DNA of 64,000 nt from Xanthomonas vasicola. GTDB taxonomy: Bacteria; Pseudomonadota; Gammaproteobacteria; Xanthomonadales; Xanthomonadaceae. The translations under genes were made by a program, and so were the position numbers. The first letter of the stretch is position 1; each line of letters begins with the position of its first letter. The notes below the pieces were generated by a model. That model saw nothing but the letters and a program-made list of their open reading frames with translations, did no database searches and had not been told where the DNA came from. Location: assembly GCF_000772705.2 (NCBI RefSeq), contig NZ_JSBW02000052.1, positions 1-64,000 of the forward strand. Direction: 5' to 3'. Below, one piece after another: positions 32,884 through 42,079 of this stretch.

Positions 32884-34689
32884 CTACTTGTCCATCTGCA
32901 AAACAGCCAGGAAGGCTTCCTGCGGAATCTCCACGCGACCGACCTGCTTCATGCGCTTCTTGCCTTCTTTCTGCTTTTCCAGCAGCTTTTTCTTGCGCGA
33001 AACGTCGCCACCATAGCACTTGGCCAACACGTTCTTGCGCATCGCCTTGACTGTGGAGCGCGAGATGATTTGCGAGCCCACCGCAGCCTGGATCGCCACA
33101 TCGAACATCTGCCGCGGGATCAACTCTTTCATCTTTTCGCACAACTCGCGGCCACGCCGATCCGCGTAGCTACGGTGCACGATGATGCTCAGCGCATCGA
33201 CCTTGTCGCCGTTGATCAGCGTGTCCACACGCACGAACGGGCCGGGATCGAAACGCAGGAAGTGGTAGTCCAGCGAGGCATAACCGCGCGAGACCGACTT
33301 GAGCTTGTCGAAGAAGTCCAGCACCACTTCGGCCATCGGCAACTCGTAGCTGATCTGCACCTGGCTGCCCAGGTAATTGATGCCGATCTGGCTACCGCGC
33401 TTCTCTTCGCACAAGGTAATGATGTTGCCGACGTAATCGGGCGGCGTGAGGATGTTGGCGCGAATGATCGGTTCGCGGATCTCTTCCACGTTGTTGAGCG
33501 GCGGCAGCTTGGACGGGTTGTCCATCGGGATCACGCTGCCGTCGGTCTTGAGCACCTCGTAGACCACGGTGGGTGCGGTCGAAATCAGGTTGAGGTTGTA
33601 CTCGCGCTCCAGGCGTTCCTGCACGATTTCCATATGCAGCATGCCGAGGAAGCCGCAGCGGAAGCCGAAGCCCATCGCTTCGGAGCTTTCCGGCTCGAAG
33701 CGCAGCGCGGCATCGTTCAGGCGCAGCTTGTCAAGCGCTTCGCGCAGGTCCGGGTAATCCTCGGCATCGACCGGAAACAGGCCAGCGAACACGCGCGGCT
33801 GCATTTCCTGGAAACCGGGCAATGCGTGCGGCGCCGGGTCGGCGGCCAGGGTCAGCGTGTCGCCGACCGGCGCGCCATGCACGTCCTTGATCGAGGCGTT
33901 GATCCAGCCCACTTCGCCGGCGCCCAGCGCAGACAATTCCTTGCGCTTGGGCGTAAACACGCCGACCTTGTCGACCAGATGCGTGCGGCCGGTGGACATC
34001 ACCAGGATCTTGCTGCCCGGCTTGATCTCGCCCTGCATCACGCGCACCAGCGAGACCACGCCCAGGTAATTGTCGAACCAGGAATCGATGATCAGCGCCT
34101 GCAGCTTGTCGGTGTCGCGCGGCTTCGGCGGCGGGATGCGATGCACGATCGCCTCCAGCACCAGATCGATGTTCAAGCCGGTCTTGGCACTCACCGCCAC
34201 CGCATCTTCGGCATCGATGCCGATCACCGCTTCGATTTCGGCCTTGGCACGGTCGACATCGGCGGTGGGCAGGTCGATCTTGTTGAGCACCGGCACCACT
34301 TCCAGGCCCTGCTCCACCGCGGTATAGCAATTGGCCACCGACTGCGCTTCCACGCCCTGCGCCGCATCCACCACCAGCAGCGCGCCTTCGCACGCGGCCA
34401 GCGAGCGGCTGACTTCATAGGAGAAGTCGACATGCCCGGGGGTGTCGATGAAGTTCAGGTGGTAGACCTGCCCGTCCTTTGCCGTGTACGGCAAGGACAC
34501 CGACTGTGCCTTGATGGTGATGCCGCGTTCGCGCTCGATCGGGTTGGAGTCGAGGACCTGAGCCTCCATCTCGCGCGCCTGCAGGCCGCCGCACAGCTGG
34601 ATGATCCGGTCGGCCAGGGTGGATTTCCCGTGGTCGACGTGGGCAATGATGGAGAAATTGCGGATGTTCCGCATTGAATCAGAGGACAT
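32884..34689 (-). CDS. lepA: Elongation factor 4 (LepA)
   Basis: The product has 601 residues from the ATG at 34689 ([12 protein letters not shown]). The GTPase domain shows G1 [10 protein letters not shown]2 ERERGIT, G3 DTPGHVDF and G4 NKIDLP, followed by EF-G-like domains and the LepA-specific C-terminal domain ([11 protein letters not shown]). It is a ribosomal GTPase that affects translocation and 30S biogenesis. The upstream in-frame ATG at 34719 adds ten residues and is less likely; the fit of the internal Met at 34674 cannot be excluded. It lies between mucD and lepB, the usual order in Xanthomonas and Pseudomonas relatives. Confidence 0.95.
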   Translation of the reverse strand: MSSDSMRNIRNFSIIAHVDHGKSTLADRIIQLCGGLQAREMEAQVLDSNPIERERGITIKAQSVSLPYTAKDGQVYHLNFIDTPGHVDFSYEVSRSLAACEGALLVVDAAQGVEAQSVANCYTAVEQGLEVVPVLNKIDLPTADVDRAKAEIEAVIGIDAEDAVAVSAKTGLNIDLVLEAIVHRIPPPKPRDTDKLQALIIDSWFDNYLGVVSLVRVMQGEIKPGSKILVMSTGRTHLVDKVGVFTPKRKELSALGAGEVGWINASIKDVHGAPVGDTLTLAADPAPHALPGFQEMQPRVFAGLFPVDAEDYPDLREALDKLRLNDAALRFEPESSEAMGFGFRCGFLGMLHMEIVQERLEREYNLNLISTAPTVVYEVLKTDGSVIPMDNPSKLPPLNNVEEIREPIIRANILTPPDYVGNIITLCEEKRGSQIGINYLGSQVQISYELPMAEVVLDFFDKLKSVSRGYASLDYHFLRFDPGPFVRVDTLINGDKVDALSIIVHRSYADRRGRELCEKMKELIPRQMFDVAIQAAVGSQIISRSTVKAMRKNVLAKCYGGDVSRKKKLLEKQKEGKKRMKQVGRVEIPQEAFLAVLQMDK

Positions 34690-34751
34690 TGAGGTGGGCG
34701 CCGGCGTTGCCGTCGTCATGGTAACGCAGCATTATCGCACGCTTTGAAGCA

Positions 34752-34859
34752 GGGATTAGGCAGTCTGGGTTGGGGATTCGAAAAGCAGAGCAGGAACAAA
34801 TGCCCGCAAACGTGCACTTGCTCCTGCCAATCCCGAATCACCAATCCCCAATCCCGGCC
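34752..34859. repeat. GGGATTCGGGATT-type inverted repeat set, locus 4 (mucD to lepA junction)
   Basis: A forward arm (34752-34781, containing GGGATTAGGCAGTCTGGGTT) and a reverse arm (34828-34859, containing CCAATCCCGAATCACCAATC) flank a nested partial stem, GAGCAGGAACAA/TTGCTCCTGC. Transcribed leftwards, the first arm begins about five bases past the mucD TGA. Confidence 0.75.
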
Positions 34860-34861
34860 TC

Positions 34862-36448
34862 TCAGCCGCCGGCCTTCAAGGCCACATAGCTGGTCGCCTT
34901 GCCGTCGGTGACCAGCAGCATGACCACGTCGCCCTTTTTATAGCTGGACAGGGCACGGTTGAGCTCGGCGACGCTACCCACCTTGGTGCGGCCGACGCGG
35001 GCGATGATCAGGCCCGGCGAGAGCGGCGGCTGGGTGCTGCGTGCCGCCGCGCCGGTGACCGAGGCGATGCGCACGCCCTCGCCCGCTTCCAGGCCCAGGC
35101 GACTGCGTTCGGCAGCGGTCAGGTCAGCGACTTGCAGGCCGAGCAATTCCACGCTGGCCGGGGCGCTGGGCTTGGCCTCATCAGCCGCAGTGCGCGGCGC
35201 GACGTTCTCGCCGCCGTCCTGCAGTGGTGCGAGGGTGACCGTCACCTTGCGCGGCTTGCCCTCGCGCAGTACATCCAGGGTCACCTTGGCGCCCGGCGGC
35301 ATCAGCCCGATCATCGGCGGCAGATCGCTGGCGACATCGATCGACTTGCCGTTCACCGCACGGATCACGTCGCCCACCTCGATGCCGGCCTTGGCTGCCG
35401 GGCTGCCGGCCGGGATGTCGTTGACCAAGGCACCACGGCTGTCCGGCAAGCCCAGGCCCTGGGCCTTGAGCGAGTCGATCGGGCCGACCGCCACGCCCAG
35501 CATGCCGCGACTCACGTGGCCGGTGGCCTTGATCTGCTCGGCCGCGCTGAAGGCCAGGTCGATCGGGATCGCGAAACTGATGCCCATGTAGCCGCCCGAC
35601 GCGGAGAATATCTGCGAATTGATGCCGACCACCTCGCCACGCGTATTGAGCAGCGGGCCGCCGGAATTACCCTGGTTGATCGCCACGTCGGTCTGGATGA
35701 AGGGCACGTAGCGCTGGTCGGCGTACGGATTGCTGCGGCCGGTGGCGCTGACGATGCCAGCGGTGACCGAGTGATCCAGGCCGAACGGCGAGCCGATCGC
35801 CACCACCCACTGGCCCGGCTTGAGCATGTTCGAATCGCCCAGGCGCACGGTCGGCAGGCCCTTGGCCTCGATCTTCAGCAGCGCCACGTCGTATTGCTCA
35901 TCACTCCCCACCACCTTGGCCTTGAACTCGCGGCGGTCGGTGAGCTTGACGGTGACTTCGCTGGCACCATCGACCACGTGGTGATTGGTCAGCACATAGC
36001 CGTCGGCCGAAATGATGAAGCCCGAGCCCATCGACTTGCCGGCGATGCCGCCGTCGTCATCGCCCTGCCCCGGACCACCCGGCCCCTGGCGTGGTCCACC
36101 GGGCATCTGAAAATCCGGTCCGAAGAAACGGCGGAAGAATTCCGGCATCTGCTCGTCATCAGGCATCGCACCGCCACCGCGACCACCCGGACCACTGCGC
36201 TGCTGGCGCGCCATGGCGTCCTTGCGGGTGATGGTGGTTTCGATATTGACCACGCCCGGTCCGACCTGCTCGACCAAATTGGTGAAGTCCGGCAGCCCCG
36301 CCACCAGCTGTGGCGCTGGCGTGGCACTGCGGTTGGCGGCAATCGGGGCGACGTCCTTGGCAGCGGGTGCGGGCTGCTGCGCGCAGGCGGCCAGCGGCAG
36401 GGTCATGGCGATCAGGCCGAACATCTGGGTGCGGATGCGATGGTTCAT
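34862..36448 (-). CDS. mucD: DegP/HtrA-family periplasmic protease MucD
   Basis: The product has 528 residues from the ATG at 36448, which has GGAGG upstream. The signal peptide ends in an LAAC lipobox at residues 19-22. The trypsin-like triad is His in LTNHHVVDG, Asp in QYDVALLKIE and Ser in QGNSGGPLLN. Two PDZ domains follow (GMLGVAVGPID, then GLQVADLTAAERSRLGL). Do-family proteases degrade misfolded envelope proteins and counteract sigma-E. The gene follows rpoE and the anti-sigma factor as in the Pseudomonas algU-mucA-mucD arrangement. A longer open frame extends over the antisense of rseA, but it is not protein-like and is rejected. Confidence 0.93.
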   Translation of the reverse strand: MNHRIRTQMFGLIAMTLPLAACAQQPAPAAKDVAPIAANRSATPAPQLVAGLPDFTNLVEQVGPGVVNIETTITRKDAMARQQRSGPGGRGGGAMPDDEQMPEFFRRFFGPDFQMPGGPRQGPGGPGQGDDDGGIAGKSMGSGFIISADGYVLTNHHVVDGASEVTVKLTDRREFKAKVVGSDEQYDVALLKIEAKGLPTVRLGDSNMLKPGQWVVAIGSPFGLDHSVTAGIVSATGRSNPYADQRYVPFIQTDVAINQGNSGGPLLNTRGEVVGINSQIFSASGGYMGISFAIPIDLAFSAAEQIKATGHVSRGMLGVAVGPIDSLKAQGLGLPDSRGALVNDIPAGSPAAKAGIEVGDVIRAVNGKSIDVASDLPPMIGLMPPGAKVTLDVLREGKPRKVTVTLAPLQDGGENVAPRTAADEAKPSAPASVELLGLQVADLTAAERSRLGLEAGEGVRIASVTGAAARSTQPPLSPGLIIARVGRTKVGSVAELNRALSSYKKGDVVMLLVTDGKATSYVALKAGG

Positions 36449-36557
36449 CAGGTTGCCTCCGATGGCAGGGCGACAGGGGGCGGAACCCGCGCAACAACAC
36501 GGGCCCGGCACGATAACGGGAAGGAGAATGCCGAACGGATAAAGACAGACGACAGGG

Positions 36558-37469
36558 TCAGTTCTGCGGGAGCTGCACCGGCAATGGCCGGTTCGGCGCC
36601 GGGCTGGCGACCGTCTGTGGCGCTGGCTCAAACGGATAGAACGTGGTGCCTGGACGGCTCTGGCGGAAACTGGCGTTGAGCGGACTTTCGCTCGGCCCGG
36701 ACAAGGCCGCGCGCGGCCACGGGCGTGCCTGCAGCGTAGTGTCCGGATGCGTGAACGGGTTGGACGGCGCAGCCGCAACGGCAGATGAAGCGGCAGATGA
36801 AGCGGCAGATGATGCCGGTGCCGGTGCTGCCGCAGCCACCATGCGGGTCGGCGCCTGCTGCTGACGCGCAGCTGCACTGCGTGCGACTTGTTGATTGCGC
36901 GTTGCCGCACCGCGGCCCGTGGATGCCAGCGCAGCGGCAGGCACGGCCGCAGCGAGCGCAGCCACCTGATCCGGCGTTTCCGGAAGCGGTGCAGCCGGCG
37001 CCTTGGGTGCCACGGGGACCTGCGGCGTTTGCGATGCAGGCGGAAGCTGCGCTGCGGTGGCGTACACACGTGTTTCGGCACCGGGCGCTGCCGCTTCGGG
37101 CAGGCGCTCGCGCGCCATGAACAACGCAATCGCCGCCACCGATGCCGCAATCGCGGCGCCGCCACCCCAGCGCCAACGCGCGCCTGGGCGAGCGGCAGGC
37201 TGCGCTTGCGGGGCTGGCTCCTCGGCAATGGCGCTGCGCACTCGCGCTGCGAAATCCAGCGGCGCCGGCGCACTGGCCGCACCGCGCAGCACATCGCCGC
37301 AAAGCTGCCAACGCTCGTGGCAACCTGCCAATTCTTCGTCGTGGGCCAAACGGCGCAGCAGAAAGCGCGACTCGTCGGCACTCAATTCGCCGTCGACCAG
37401 CGCAGACAGCTGCTGGCGATAGTGAAGCTCGAACTTGTCGGGGGTGGACATGGCGGGGTTATGGCTCAT
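36558..37469 (-). CDS. Anti-sigma-E factor RseA/MucA-like
   Basis: The 303-residue protein begins with an RseA_N-like cytoplasmic domain (RQQLSALVDGELSADESRFLLRRL). A single membrane helix near residues 100-118 (AAIAASVAAIALFMARE) is followed by a long Ala/Pro-rich periplasmic part that ends in a Pro-rich tail. The domain binds sigma-E and keeps it inactive until regulated proteolysis. The start ATG at 37469 overlaps the rpoE stop by ATGA, so coupling favours it over the internal Met at 37451. The periplasmic region carries a 12-bp tandem repeat encoding S-S-A-A units. Confidence 0.85.
   Translation of the reverse strand: MSHNPAMSTPDKFELHYRQQLSALVDGELSADESRFLLRRLAHDEELAGCHERWQLCGDVLRGAASAPAPLDFAARVRSAIAEEPAPQAQPAARPGARWRWGGGAAIAASVAAIALFMARERLPEAAAPGAETRVYATAAQLPPASQTPQVPVAPKAPAAPLPETPDQVAALAAAVPAAALASTGRGAATRNQQVARSAAARQQQAPTRMVAAAAPAPASSAASSAASSAVAAAPSNPFTHPDTTLQARPWPRAALSGPSESPLNASFRQSRPGTTFYPFEPAPQTVASPAPNRPLPVQLPQN
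36781..36816 (-). repeat. 12-bp tandem repeat inside the anti-sigma factor gene
   Basis: Three adjacent 12-base units, GCAGATGAAGCG, GCAGATGAAGCG and GCAGATGATGCC, encode an SSAASSAASSA run in the periplasmic part. Copy number could vary by replication slippage without shifting the frame. Confidence 0.75.
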
Positions 37470-38086
37470 ACACGGTGTCGCTCACGGGTAGCGCTTTCGG
37501 TCTCCAGCAGAGGCCGCAGCTCGATGTCGATGGCCTCGCGCGCCCGGAAGATGCGTGAGCGCACCGTTCCGATCGGGCAATCCATCTTTCGCGCGATGTC
37601 CTCATAGCTCAGCCCTTCCACCTCGCGCAGGGTGATGGCCGACCGAAGTTCTTCCGGCAGAGCTTGGACCGCGCGCATCACTGTTTGTTCCAGCTCCTGT
37701 CGCATCAATTCGCGCTCCGGGGTGTCGGTGTCGCGCAATCGGGTCGCACCATCGAATTGCTCGGCATCGCTGATCTCGATGTCGTCGGTGGGCGGGCGGC
37801 GGTTGTGCGCAACCAGATGGTTCTTGGCAGTGTTGACGGCAATGCGGTGCAGCCACGTATAGAACTGGGCGTCGCCACGAAAACTGTTGATTGCGCGGTA
37901 CGCGCGCACAAACGTGTCCTGGGCAACGTCCTGGCATTCGCTCCAGTCGGCGATGTAGCGCCCGATCAACGCAACGATCCGATGCTGGTATTTGCGCACC
38001 AGCACATCGAACGCCGCACTTTCGCCGCGCTGCACACGCCGGACCAGTTCCAGGTCCAGCTCCTGAGGTGTATCGACTTCGGCCAT
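37466..38086 (-). CDS. rpoE: RNA polymerase sigma-E factor (RpoE/AlgU)
   Basis: This 206-residue ECF sigma factor has region 2 (FDVLVRKYQHRIVALIGRY and DVAQDTFVRAYRAINSFRG) and region 4 (LPEELRSAITLREVEGLSYE then IARKMDCPIGTVRSRIFRARE). It directs the envelope stress response. The start at 38086 (MAEVDTPQELDLELV) is chosen over longer in-frame starts because it gives the family length and lies about 33 bases after the predicted transcription start of a sigma-E promoter. AGGAG stands eleven bases upstream. It heads an operon with its anti-sigma factor and mucD. Confidence 0.95.
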   Translation of the reverse strand: MAEVDTPQELDLELVRRVQRGESAAFDVLVRKYQHRIVALIGRYIADWSECQDVAQDTFVRAYRAINSFRGDAQFYTWLHRIAVNTAKNHLVAHNRRPPTDDIEISDAEQFDGATRLRDTDTPERELMRQELEQTVMRAVQALPEELRSAITLREVEGLSYEDIARKMDCPIGTVRSRIFRAREAIDIELRPLLETESATRERHRV

Positions 38087-38125
38087 GTCGGGCCGCACTC
38101 CTGTCAGCCCACCGAAGTCGGGCAA

Positions 38126-38152
38126 TGAGACCGCCATTGAAAAGAAAAGTTC
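38126..38152 (-). promoter_or_regulatory. Predicted sigma-E-type promoter of rpoE (autoregulation)
   Basis: On the minus strand, GAACTT at 38152-38147 and TCTCA at 38130-38126 are separated by exactly 16 bases. This matches the sigma-E consensus GAACTT-N16-TCTGA at 10 of 11 positions. It predicts autoregulation of the rpoE-rseA-mucD operon. Confidence 0.75.
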
Positions 38153-38321
38153 ATACCGAACCGTACGACCGTCACGCATCAGGGTAGCGGTCCCGATGCA
38201 CCGCTGGCGACGCCGCGCCGGAGCGCGCATCTGCCCTGTCGACAGGTATGGGTATTTGACGTGAAGGAAACAACCTCTGGATGATAACGACCTTTCATTC
38301 TATTGCCGGACGGCCAGACGC

Positions 38322-40403
38322 ATGCTTCCAGGTTTCGACGGGCTCCGATTCAGCCATTGGCAGACCGACCTGCGCGAGGACGGCGTGGTCGTGCTCAGCC
38401 TCGATCGCCAGGGCGCACCGGTCAACGCATTTTCGCAGGAGGTGCTGCTGGAGTTGGGCGCCTTGGTTGAACGCCTGGCACTGGATCCGCCCAAGGGCGT
38501 GGTGCTGCGCTCGGGCAAGGCCAATGGCTTCATCGCCGGCGCAGATCTGAAGGAATTCCAGCAATTCGACCGCAAGGGCACCGTCAACGATGCGATCCAT
38601 CGCGGTCAGCAGGTGTTCCAGAAGCTGGCCGAACTGCCCTGCCCCACGGTCGCGGCGATCCACGGCTTCTGCATGGGAGGCGGCACCGAAATCGCGCTGG
38701 CATGCCGCTACCGCGTGGCCTCCGACGATGGCAGTACCCGCGTCGGGTTGCCGGAAACCAAGCTCGGCATCTTCCCTGGCTGGGGCGGCAGCGCCCGCTT
38801 GCCGCGGCTGATCGGTGCGCCGGCGGCGATGGACCTGATGCTCACTGGGCGCACGGTGTCGGCCAAGGCAGCGCGCGCGATGGGCCTGGTCGACAAAGTC
38901 GCTGCCCCCGCCGTGTTGGTCGATGTGGCTGTTGCACTGGCGCTCGCAGGTACGACGCGTCCGTTCAAGCAGCGCGCCACTGCATGGGTCACCAATACTT
39001 TGCTGGCGCGCAAAATACTGGCACCGCAGATGCGCAAACAAGTTGCGCGCAAGGCACGCAAAGAGCATTACCCGGCGCCGTATGCGTTGATCAATGTGTG
39101 GGAGCGAGTTGGCGGTAGCGGCATCCAGGTGCGGCTGGCGGCCGAGCGCAAGGCGGTGGTCAAACTCGCCAGCACACCGACCGCACGTAACCTGATCCGC
39201 ATCTTCTTCCTGACCGAGCGCTTGAAAGCGCTGGGTGGCAAGGATGCAGCCGGTGCGGCAGCGGCGCCGATTCGCCACGTGCATGTGATCGGCGCTGGTG
39301 TGATGGGCGGCGATATCGCGGCGTGGGCGGCCTACAAGGGCTTCGAAGTCACGTTGCAGGACCGCGAGCAGCGTTTTATCGATACGGCGCTGACGCGCGG
39401 TGGCGAACTATTCGCCAAGCGCGTCAAGGACGACGCCAAGCGGCCGGCCGTGGTGGCGCGTCTGCGCGGTGACCTGGCCGGTGCGGGCGTGACGCAGGCG
39501 GATCTGGTGATCGAGGCGATCATCGAAAACCCGCAGGCCAAGCGCGAGCTGTATCAATCGATCGAGCCGCAGCTCAAGCCGGATGCATTGCTGACCACCA
39601 ATACGTCTTCGATTCCGCTGACCGAGTTGCGTGGCCACATCCAGCGCCCGGCGCAGTTCGCCGGCCTGCATTACTTCAACCCGGTGGCGATGATGCCGCT
39701 GGTGGAAATCGTGCAGCACGATGGCCTGGATCCGGCCAACGTGGCGCGCTTGGCTGCGTTCTGCAAGGCATTGGACAAGTTCCCGGTGCCGGTGGCCGGC
39801 ACGCCGGGCTTCCTGGTCAATCGGGTGTTGTTCCCCTACCTACTCGAAGCGGCCACAGCATATGCGGAAGGCATTCCCGGCCCGGTACTGGACAAGACCG
39901 CGGTGAAGTTCGGCATGCCGATGGGGCCGATCGAATTGATCGACACCGTTGGCCTGGACGTGGCCGCCGGCGTGGGTGCGGAGTTGGCGCCATTCCTACA
40001 CTTGCCGATTCCGGCAGCGCTGGCCACGGTGGAAGCCGGCAAGCGCGGCAAGAAGGACGGCCAGGGCCTGCACAAGTGGGAGAACGGGCGCGCGGTCAAA
40101 CCCGAAGTTGCTAGCGGCTATAGCGCGCCTGCGGATCTGGAAGATCGTTTGATCCTGCCGCTACTCAACGAAGCAGTGGCATGCCTGCACGACGGCGTGG
40201 TGGCCGACGCAGACCTGCTCGATGCCGGCGTCATCTTCGGCACCGGCTTCGCACCCTTCCGCGGCGGCCCGATCCAACACATCCGCAGCGTCGGCGCAGA
40301 CGCGCTGCTGGAGCGTCTGCAGGCGCTGCACGCACGTTATGGCGAACGTTTCGCACCGCGCCCGGGTTGGGACTCGCCGTTGTTGCGGGAGGCGGTGGTG
40401 TAA
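38322..40403 (+). CDS. Multifunctional fatty acid oxidation enzyme (FadB/FadJ-like alpha subunit)
   Basis: The 693-residue protein combines an enoyl-CoA hydratase domain (about 1-190; GFCMGGGTEIALACRYRVA and GLPETKLGIFPGWGGSARLP) with a 3-hydroxyacyl-CoA dehydrogenase domain. The latter's NAD motif is HVIGAGVMGGDIAAWAAYKG near residue 325, and its HxxE-type region is GLHYFNPVAMMPLVEIV. It performs the hydration and oxidation steps of beta-oxidation. The thiolase partner gene is not adjacent; the thiolase at 8 kb could serve. The start at 38322 is the first ATG fitting the family; a shorter in-frame alternative is not favoured. A terminator follows at 40439. Confidence 0.9.
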   Translation: MLPGFDGLRFSHWQTDLREDGVVVLSLDRQGAPVNAFSQEVLLELGALVERLALDPPKGVVLRSGKANGFIAGADLKEFQQFDRKGTVNDAIHRGQQVFQKLAELPCPTVAAIHGFCMGGGTEIALACRYRVASDDGSTRVGLPETKLGIFPGWGGSARLPRLIGAPAAMDLMLTGRTVSAKAARAMGLVDKVAAPAVLVDVAVALALAGTTRPFKQRATAWVTNTLLARKILAPQMRKQVARKARKEHYPAPYALINVWERVGGSGIQVRLAAERKAVVKLASTPTARNLIRIFFLTERLKALGGKDAAGAAAAPIRHVHVIGAGVMGGDIAAWAAYKGFEVTLQDREQRFIDTALTRGGELFAKRVKDDAKRPAVVARLRGDLAGAGVTQADLVIEAIIENPQAKRELYQSIEPQLKPDALLTTNTSSIPLTELRGHIQRPAQFAGLHYFNPVAMMPLVEIVQHDGLDPANVARLAAFCKALDKFPVPVAGTPGFLVNRVLFPYLLEAATAYAEGIPGPVLDKTAVKFGMPMGPIELIDTVGLDVAAGVGAELAPFLHLPIPAALATVEAGKRGKKDGQGLHKWENGRAVKPEVASGYSAPADLEDRLILPLLNEAVACLHDGVVADADLLDAGVIFGTGFAPFRGGPIQHIRSVGADALLERLQALHARYGERFAPRPGWDSPLLREAVV

Positions 40404-40438
40404 GCCAGCCGCTATCTATCGAGAGCATTTGATTTGCG

Positions 40439-40466
40439 AGAAGGCTGCCGTTGGCGGCCTTCTTTT
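40439..40466 (+). terminator. Rho-independent terminator after the FadB-like gene
   Basis: An 11-bp stem (AGAAGGCTGCC at 40439-40449 with GGCGGCCTTCT at 40453-40463, one G-T pair) has a 3-base loop and is followed by a short T-rich tract. It lies 35 bases past the stop. Confidence 0.85.
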
Positions 40467-40620
40467 CGTGCGTCAGGACAGCAGCTTGCAGAGGTTGGCA
40501 CCTATTCCTTCGCAGTCGACATCTATGTAGATATGTTGCGCTAGAGCCGAACCCTTCCTGTTGATTGTGCAGATCAAAACGCGCTAATTCGATGACCTGC
40601 CGACCTGCTGTTACAAGACC

Positions 40621-41586
40621 TTAATGATGGGAGTGCCCATGCGCATGACTGTGCCCATGATGCACGTCATGGCCAGCGTCTGCAGCGGGCTTTGGCGTGC
40701 CGCACGGTTCGGTGCCGCAGTCGCCGCTTTCCACCTGCAGGGTGACGTGGGCGATGTCGAAGCGGTCGCGCAGCAAGGTGCCGAGCGCGTCGCGCAGACC
40801 GTCGCGGTCGGTTGCCTCGTTGACGACGATGTGCACGGTAAGCGCAGGCGTGCTGGAGGCCAGCGCCCACACATGCAGGTCGTGCACGTCTTCGACATCG
40901 GGATGGCTGGCGAGTGCCTGCTGCACCTGGGCCAGGTCGATGCCCTTGGGAACGCCTTCGAGCAACACGTTGATCGCCTCGCGCAGCAGCACCCAGGTGC
41001 GCGGGAGCACCCACAGGCCGATCAGCACGGCCAGTACCGGGTCGATCCACTGCCAGCCGGTCCAGTGGATCAGCAAGGCGCCGATGATCACCGCCACCGA
41101 GCCGAGCATGTCGCTCCAGACCTCCAGGTAGGCGCCCTTGACGTTGAGGCTTTCGCCGCTGCCGGCATGCAGCAGCTTCATCGCGATCAGATTGATCACC
41201 AGGCCGAAGCCGGCGATCAGCAGCATGCCGCTGTAGGCGATGTCCTGCGGGGCGCGAAAGCGTTGCCCGGCTTCCCACAGGATGTAGCCGCCCACTGCGA
41301 ACAGCAGCGCGCCATTGGCCAATGCGCCGAGCGCTTCGAGCCGCACATAGCCATAGGTGCGCCGGGCATCGGCCGGGCGACGGCTCAAGCGCACTGCGAC
41401 CAGCGCGATCATCAGGCCGACGGTGTCGGTGGCCATATGGGCGGCGTCGGACAACAGCGCCAGGCTGTTGGTCACGAACGCGCCAATGATCTCTGCCACC
41501 AGGAAGGTAGCGGTCAGGCCCAGCGCCCACCACAAGGGTGTTTCGTGGCGAATTTCGCTGGGTGCGTGGTTGTGGTCGTGTCCCAT
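40621..41586 (-). CDS. Cation diffusion facilitator (CzcD/ZitB-type) metal exporter
   Basis: The product has 321 residues from the ATG at 41586 (MGHDHNHAPSE). Six membrane helices carry the metal site pattern: LLSDAAHMATD (helix II) and EVWSDMLGSVAV (helix V). A cytoplasmic domain (VQQALASHPDVEDVHDLHVW) follows. The C-terminal His-rich tail (HHGHSHAHGHSHH) and N-terminal His cluster bind zinc. The family exports Zn2+, Cd2+ or Co2+ in exchange for protons. It stands alone and convergent to the FadB-like gene, separated by a terminator. Confidence 0.92.
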   Translation of the reverse strand: MGHDHNHAPSEIRHETPLWWALGLTATFLVAEIIGAFVTNSLALLSDAAHMATDTVGLMIALVAVRLSRRPADARRTYGYVRLEALGALANGALLFAVGGYILWEAGQRFRAPQDIAYSGMLLIAGFGLVINLIAMKLLHAGSGESLNVKGAYLEVWSDMLGSVAVIIGALLIHWTGWQWIDPVLAVLIGLWVLPRTWVLLREAINVLLEGVPKGIDLAQVQQALASHPDVEDVHDLHVWALASSTPALTVHIVVNEATDRDGLRDALGTLLRDRFDIAHVTLQVESGDCGTEPCGTPKPAADAGHDVHHGHSHAHGHSHH

Positions 41587-41639
41587 GGAGGTCGTGGTCT
41601 CGTGCGATGCGCGCACCTTAGGCGCACGCGATGACGGAG

Positions 41640-42079
41640 ACTATTACACCTACATGTGATGACATCACATCACGCGAGCCATGCGGATGGCCGGCAAAGC
41701 GCAGTGGTTGCGCTAATGCAGAGCGTGATGGGTGCAGTCACGACCTGGATGGAAGGCACCAGCACTGGCGATCACGCAGGAATGCTTTGGTGTCACCTTT
41801 GTGTGTGTCCGCAGTCGCAGCGTGCTCTCGAACACCGGCGACGTGCCCCAGGACCACGCGGCGCACGCGCTCGAAGTCCCAGATGCTGACGAGCCTTTTG
41901 AACAGGGCGCACGCTCGCGCATGCAGTCCGAGGTGGTCGCGTGCGCCGCTTGCCGACAACACATTGATGACCTGTGACAGCAGTCGTCTCCACTGCCGCT
42001 GAAGGCGAATTGACACCTGGTCCAGGCGCCCCTCCACGCTCCGCACCGCCCCATCAATGAGCAGCACGGGCCGGACTCT
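41640..42079. other. Intergenic region without a supported gene
   Basis: About 440 bases lie between the divergent-facing CDF gene start and the mmsB stop. Both strands have open frames of about 80-140 codons, but none resembles a known family, has a good ribosome-binding site or shows domain motifs. It might hold a decayed gene or the CDF promoter. I see no hairpin with a T run. Confidence 0.4.

Noticed and set aside
32839-34677. A 612-codon open frame on the plus strand across lepA
   Set aside because: It is the antisense of lepA, whose domains are certain; the predicted protein is His/Arg-rich and lacks any family motif, a common artefact of GC-rich third positions.
25820-34860. CRISPR-like interpretation of the GGGATT repeats
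   Set aside because: Units are 6-8 bases, imperfect, inverted rather than direct, without regular spacers or cas genes.
36449-37381. In-frame N-terminal extension of MucD by about 310 codons
   Set aside because: It runs over rseA in a different frame, is Arg/His-rich, and the ATG at 36448 has a good ribosome-binding site and signal peptide.
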